Shown: positions 60,789-64,000 of the stretch, piece after piece | How positions within the stretch are numbered: position 1 is the first letter of the stretch | Layout of the letters: every line of letters begins with the position of its first letter | Assembly: GCA_036704125.1 (NCBI GenBank) | Contig: DATNQI010000035.1 | Coordinates: 32,974 to 96,973 of the forward strand | Direction of reading: 5' to 3' | DNA length: 64,000 bases | Origin: Pantanalinema sp. | GTDB taxonomy: Bacteria > Cyanobacteriota > Sericytochromatia > S15B-MN24 > UBA4093 | The notes under the pieces: generated by a model | What the model saw: only the letters and a program-made list of their open reading frames with translations | The model's database searches: none | What the model was told of the DNA's origin: nothing | Program-made: the position numbers and the translations under genes

Positions 60789-61736
60789 TTAGAAATCGAG
60801 GCGGATCCCGCGGCCGGCCGCGGCGCCTACCGCGATCGCCACGTAGCACAGCAGCATCAGGACCGCCGCCCAGTTGTCGAGCCCCTTGGCCCGCTTGGGG
60901 GTCGGCCTGAGCAGGAACTGCGCGAACCCGAAGGCGGTGACCAGCGTGCCGAGCCCGAGCAGCCCGTAGGCGACGGGCCCGAAGCCCACCTCGAGCCCGA
61001 GCGCCAGCGCGCAACCCGCCCCTGCCAGCAGGCTCGAGAAGGCCATCAGCGCGGCTCCGGGCGCCCCGAAGTGCTTGGAGTACGAATCGGCGAGGGGCTG
61101 CTCGTCAACCGGCATGCGGATCTTGCGCGACATCTCCCAGCCGAGGCCGGTGCCCGCGCCCATTCCCAGCTGCAGCCAGAACAGCCCGTGCCAGCCGGCG
61201 CCCGCCTGGGTCGCTGACAGCATGAAAACATACACGCAAAGCAATGGCGTGATGACCTGATGCGTCAGGGCGTAAAGCACGATGTGCTTGTTGAGCCACT
61301 CGCCGACGAAGAATTCCTTGTACATCAGGAGCGCATATGTGATGACAAGAAGATAAGATGTGATGGTGGTGAATCCCATCGGGAGATTGAGCAACAAGAG
61401 GACCATGGCCACCGTCCAGCCCATGACCTTCAACTCGGAGAGGGGCATCACGCCGCGCGACACGACCCTGTCCGGGTGCGCGATCACGTCGCGGGCGTAG
61501 TCCTTGAACTCGTCGAAGATCCGCAGCAGGAAGAAGCTGAGCAGCACGGCCGCCATCCCCGAGAGCGCGCGCCATCCGAAGCGGGCGGCGCCTGGCTGGA
61601 CCAGGCGCTCGGCGAGCAGGTAGTTGCTCATGAAGAAGGCGCAAACGACCACCAGGTGCGTCGTCAGCGGGAAGCGCTCGTCGAGGTAAAGCTTGAGGCG
61701 CGCGGGAAACGGAAGGGCTGGGGCGTCGGTGGCCAT
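60789..61736 (-). CDS. UbiA-family prenyltransferase
   Basis: 315 aa, about eight to nine helices. The first Asp-rich motif is RIFDEFKDYARDVIAHPDR (D-E-x-K-D-x-x-x-D) near residues 72-90; the second loop is not the classic DxxxD but SRKIRMPVDEQPLADSYSKH. Such UbiA members act on aromatic, lipid or sugar acceptors; the acceptor is unknown here. AAGGAG site before ATG 61736. Middle part (61200-61400) is visibly less GC-rich than the neighbours. Upstream of the dikinase on the same strand. Confidence 0.8.
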   Translation of the reverse strand: MATDAPALPFPARLKLYLDERFPLTTHLVVVCAFFMSNYLLAERLVQPGAARFGWRALSGMAAVLLSFFLLRIFDEFKDYARDVIAHPDRVVSRGVMPLSELKVMGWTVAMVLLLLNLPMGFTTITSYLLVITYALLMYKEFFVGEWLNKHIVLYALTHQVITPLLCVYVFMLSATQAGAGWHGLFWLQLGMGAGTGLGWEMSRKIRMPVDEQPLADSYSKHFGAPGAALMAFSSLLAGAGCALALGLEVGFGPVAYGLLGLGTLVTAFGFAQFLLRPTPKRAKGLDNWAAVLMLLCYVAIAVGAAAGRGIRLDF

Positions 61737-61812
61737 GCGTTCTCCTTGTCACGGGGCTATATCTTCCTACCCAGCAACCGTCCTCGGATAGCAGGGGGTC
61801 GTACGGGTGGGG

Positions 61813-61840
61813 TTGAGAAGCCTCGCTCGCGTGGTACAAG
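61813..61840 (+). promoter_or_regulatory. candidate promoter of the BtaA-like gene
   Basis: TTGAGA (61813-61818), 16-base spacer, TACAAG (61835-61840), 37 bases before the start codon. Confidence 0.5.
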
Positions 61841-61877
61841 GGGAGCACCTTACCGACGACCGACCCAGGAGCGTGAC

Positions 61878-63086
61878 ATGACGGCTGGCCTTACCGAAGA
61901 CACCTTGGCGCGGGGCGCTCATCCGGCCGCGCCCGAGGGCGAAGCGAGGCTCAGGAGCGAGGTCGCCCACCGCCCGTTCTTCCGGGCCATCGGGTACAGC
62001 AACTGCTGGGAGGACCCCGCGATCCTGCAGGAGGCCCTGCGGGTCGAGGCCGGAGACGTCTGCTTCTCGATCACCTCGGGCGGCTGCAACACCCTGAGCT
62101 TGCTCTTGCACGACCCCGCGCGCGTGGTCGCCCTGGACTTCAACCCGAGCCAGAACCACCTGCTGCGCCTGAAGATCGCCGCCTTCAAGGCCCTCGACCA
62201 CGACGGGGTCCTCGAGCTGCTGGGTGTCCGCCCCTCCCTGCGCCGCGCGGAGCTCTACGCGGGCCTGCGCTCGCTCTTGTCCGACGATGCGCGCGCCTAC
62301 TGGGATGCCCACCCGAAACCGATCGCGCGAGGCGTCTTGTACGCGGGCCGTCTGGAGCGTTACCTGCTCGCTTTCGGCGCGCTGATGCGCCTCATTTACG
62401 GCCGCAAGAAGCTGCGCGCCCTCTTCGATTGCCGCTCGCTCGACGAGCAGCAGGCCTACTACGATCGCCACATCGACGGCCCCGTCTGGCGCGGAATCTT
62501 CGACGTCTTCTTCAGCCGGGCCGTCATGACCCGGGCCAAGGACAAGGAGCACTTTCGCCTGGTCGACTTCGACGGGTTCGGCAAGATCTTCCGTGCCCGG
62601 GCCGCCCACGCCTTCACCGGCATCCCCATCCGCACCAACTACTTCCTGGCGCTCATCTTGCTCGGCGCCTACCTGGACGAGGCTGCGCTCCCGCCCTACC
62701 TGGCGCGCGAGAACTTCGCGGCGATGCGCGAGCGGGTCCACCGGGTCGAGATCGTCACGGGCGAGATCGAGCGCTACCTGGTAAGCGTACCCGACGATAC
62801 CTTCGACCGCTTCAACGTCTCGAATCTATTCGACTGGATCAGCGAGCCCAACTTCGTGCGCCTGCACCAGGAGATCGCGCGGGTCGGCCGCGAGGGCGGC
62901 CGCATGGCCAACTGGAACACCCTGTTGGCCCGCGCCATCCCCGCCGATCGGGTCGCCGGGATCGAGCGCCGCCCCGATCTCGGCCAGGTGCTGCTGCGGC
63001 GCGACCGCGCCTTTCTCTACGCCAACTTCGAGGTCGGGATCATCCGCAAAGTCGCCAGGCACCCAGGCTCGGACAATCGAGCCTGA
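61878..63086 (+). CDS. DUF3419 / BtaA-like aminocarboxypropyltransferase
   Basis: 402 aa from ATG 61878 (AGGAG upstream). AIGYSNCWEDPAILQEALRV near residue 40 and the SAM-binding VCFSITSGGCNTLSLLLHDP, VVALDFNPSQNHLLRLKIAA match BtaA, which transfers the 3-amino-3-carboxypropyl group of S-adenosylmethionine to diacylglycerol in betaine-lipid synthesis. C-terminal NVSNLFDWISEPNFVRLHQE also fits. The N-methylating partner BtaB is not seen adjacent, so the final lipid is uncertain. Divergent from the UbiA gene. Confidence 0.85.
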   Translation: MTAGLTEDTLARGAHPAAPEGEARLRSEVAHRPFFRAIGYSNCWEDPAILQEALRVEAGDVCFSITSGGCNTLSLLLHDPARVVALDFNPSQNHLLRLKIAAFKALDHDGVLELLGVRPSLRRAELYAGLRSLLSDDARAYWDAHPKPIARGVLYAGRLERYLLAFGALMRLIYGRKKLRALFDCRSLDEQQAYYDRHIDGPVWRGIFDVFFSRAVMTRAKDKEHFRLVDFDGFGKIFRARAAHAFTGIPIRTNYFLALILLGAYLDEAALPPYLARENFAAMRERVHRVEIVTGEIERYLVSVPDDTFDRFNVSNLFDWISEPNFVRLHQEIARVGREGGRMANWNTLLARAIPADRVAGIERRPDLGQVLLRRDRAFLYANFEVGIIRKVARHPGSDNRA

Positions 63087-63113
63087 TGGTCTGATCCCGC
63101 TCCGCCAGGGGAG

Positions 63114-63305
63114 TCAGTCCTCGACGATATTGCCCGTCAAGTCGGAAGGGGTGGGGCTCGGGTTCGTGCCTGCGCTCTGCTGGGGGGTGGCGACCGTCCC
63201 CAGCTCGTCCGCAGGCGAGCAGCTGGTCGCAAGCAGCGCGATCGCGAGGCCCGCGAGCAGCATGGACGCCACGCGGCGCTGGCGAAGGTTCGATTTCATC
63301 GTCAT
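63114..63305 (-). CDS. small lipoprotein
   Basis: 63 aa: basic N-terminus, hydrophobic stretch MLLAGLAIALLATSCSPADE with a probable lipobox (ATSC, slightly off consensus), then a Pro/Thr/Ser-rich tail (SAGTNPSPTPSDL). GAGGAA site just before the ATG at 63305. Overlaps the stop of the upstream lipoprotein (ATGA), so coupled. Confidence 0.6.
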   Translation of the reverse strand: MTMKSNLRQRRVASMLLAGLAIALLATSCSPADELGTVATPQQSAGTNPSPTPSDLTGNIVED

Positions 63306-63619
63306 GGTTCCTCGATCGGAAGCGACCCGCTGGCATCCTGCGTCGGGTCTGGGTCGGGGGTGACGGTGGGACCCGGGTTTTGCACCGGAATGACGGGCGT
63401 GTAGGTCGGAGTGGGGGTCGGCGTCGCGGTGGGCTTCGGCGTGGGGCGGGGCGTCGCGGTGAGGGACGGGGGCGGAGTCGAGACGGTGCCGTTGACGTCG
63501 GCGCCGGCCCCGCTCACGGGCACGAGGAGGTGGGAATCCTCGTCGCCTGTAGCGCAGCCGACGAGGAGCAGCAAGCCCATCATCACGGCCCCGAGCCATC
63601 GTGAGTGCACGCACGCCAT
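63302..63619 (-). CDS. lipoprotein with Pro/Thr-rich repeat stalk
   Basis: 105 aa. Lipobox LLLLVGC (Cys 22), then a low-complexity stalk of alternating Pro/Thr (TATPRPTPKPTATPTPTPTY) that would span the envelope or cell wall. Its ATG overlaps the last base of the propeller gene, so the three genes 64000-63114 form one coupled unit. Confidence 0.6.
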   Translation of the reverse strand: MACVHSRWLGAVMMGLLLLVGCATGDEDSHLLVPVSGAGADVNGTVSTPPPSLTATPRPTPKPTATPTPTPTYTPVIPVQNPGPTVTPDPDPTQDASGSLPIEEP

Positions 63620-64000
63620 CAGAACGAAGGTCCCATCAGCCCGTAGCGACGGGCCACGAACGCGCTACCGATCGGCATCTCGTAGACCACCGAATCGGCA
63701 CCGATCCCCCAAACCGTCGTTTCCCGGATATCGAGGCCGTAAACGGCCGTCCCCAGGGTCCAGGTCGCGGTGTGGGTGCCGTCGCCGACCACCTTGTAGA
63801 CTTTTCCGTCGGCTGCGCCCACGTAGAGGTCGTGGTTCGCGGCGTTGAGCGCCAGGGAGTACGTGCGGCCGCACCCCGTGACCATGGTTTCCAGGTTGGT
63901 CGCCAGGTCGATCTTGAGCACGCCGCCGCCTTGCTGGTTGTCGGGCGAGGCCACGTACAGGGTGCTGCCGTCCAGCTCCAGCTCGCGGCTGGTGACGGTG
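63619..64000 (-). CDS. beta-propeller-like protein, 5' partial
   Basis: Frame open to the right edge (T-V-T-S-R-E-L-E-L-D-G-S-T-L-Y-V precedes the GTG at 63954). Repeats of the type LYVASPDNQQGGGVLKIDL, LALNAANHDLYVGAADGKVY, WTLGTAVYGLDIRETTVWGI are typical of YncE/NHL/Kelch-like propeller blades. C-terminal part only; likely extracytoplasmic, given the lipoprotein partners. Confidence 0.6.
   Translation of the reverse strand, partial: TVTSRELELDGSTLYVASPDNQQGGGVLKIDLATNLETMVTGCGRTYSLALNAANHDLYVGAADGKVYKVVGDGTHTATWTLGTAVYGLDIRETTVWGIGADSVVYEMPIGSAFVARRYGLMGPSF

Noticed and set aside
1..64000. CRISPR arrays, tRNA or rRNA genes, insertion sequences
   Set aside because: No spaced direct repeats of 23-40 bases, no T-loop GGTTCGAATCC-like motif in a cloverleaf context, no transposase frame seen by reading both strands.

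Overview
The window is GC-rich (about two-thirds by eye), densely coding DNA from a diderm, respiring, heterotrophic bacterium. A double membrane is indicated by an Omp85-type barrel protein, a TolC-like protein, many lipoproteins and an exopolysaccharide locus. Aerobic respiration is indicated by a heme farnesyltransferase followed by a Cox11-like protein. The octamer GCGATCGC (HIP1, the hallmark repeat of many Cyanobacteria) occurs about 40 times by hand count, where base composition predicts only a few. With no photosynthesis gene in view, I infer a non-photosynthetic relative of Cyanobacteria (Sericytochromatia/Tanganyikabacteria-like). That is an inference, not proven here. No tRNA, rRNA, CRISPR array, phage gene or transposase was seen.

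Layout. 1-4.9 kb: cytochrome oxidase biogenesis (ctaB, a Cox11-like protein lacking the copper-binding CxC motif), small membrane proteins and a four-cluster ferredoxin. 5-13.7 kb: central and amino-acid metabolism (MaeB-type malic enzyme, FAD oxidoreductase, ornithine aminotransferase, a P5CDH-like aldehyde dehydrogenase) plus a GAF-PAS histidine kinase. 13.7-23 kb: a minus-strand exopolysaccharide operon (STAS protein, nucleotidyltransferase/sugar-transferase fusion, short TolC-like protein, Wzz, Wzy/ligase, three glycosyltransferases). 23-25.2 kb: a J-domain/zinc-ribbon/TPR membrane protein and a small XRE regulator/membrane protein pair with a candidate autoregulated promoter. 25.2-33.4 kb: mfd, an Omp85-type protein, a 7TM adenylate cyclase and a lipoprotein.

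33.5-37.1 kb: PrsA/SurA-type foldase, MazG and a Cho-like short UvrC homologue. 37.2-42.7 kb: a minus-strand operon of nucleoside salvage genes (pyrimidine-nucleoside phosphorylase, phosphopentomutase) around a PilB/GspE homologue whose catalytic motifs have decayed, with a coiled-coil protein and a small helical protein. 43-46.9 kb: a DUF4388-type protein carrying a PilB-N-like domain, and mutS. 46.9-50.7 kb: two large lipoproteins with IPT/TIG and Ig-like domains. 50.8-55.1 kb: a recQ-folC-yhaM run. 55.2-63.1 kb: a lipid/secondary-metabolism-like block (OleC-like AMP ligase, TPR protein, rifampin-phosphotransferase-like dikinase, UbiA-family prenyltransferase, divergent BtaA-like DUF3419 gene) with structured intergenic DNA, including an attC-like site and a duplicated GC palindrome. 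63.1-64 kb: two small lipoproteins and the C-terminal part of a beta-propeller-like protein that runs off the window.

Most interesting: the decayed PilB homologue in a nucleoside operon, the 55-63 kb block with its attC-like site, the HIP1 enrichment, the NTase-hexapeptide-sugar transferase fusion, and the Cox11-like protein without its copper motif.
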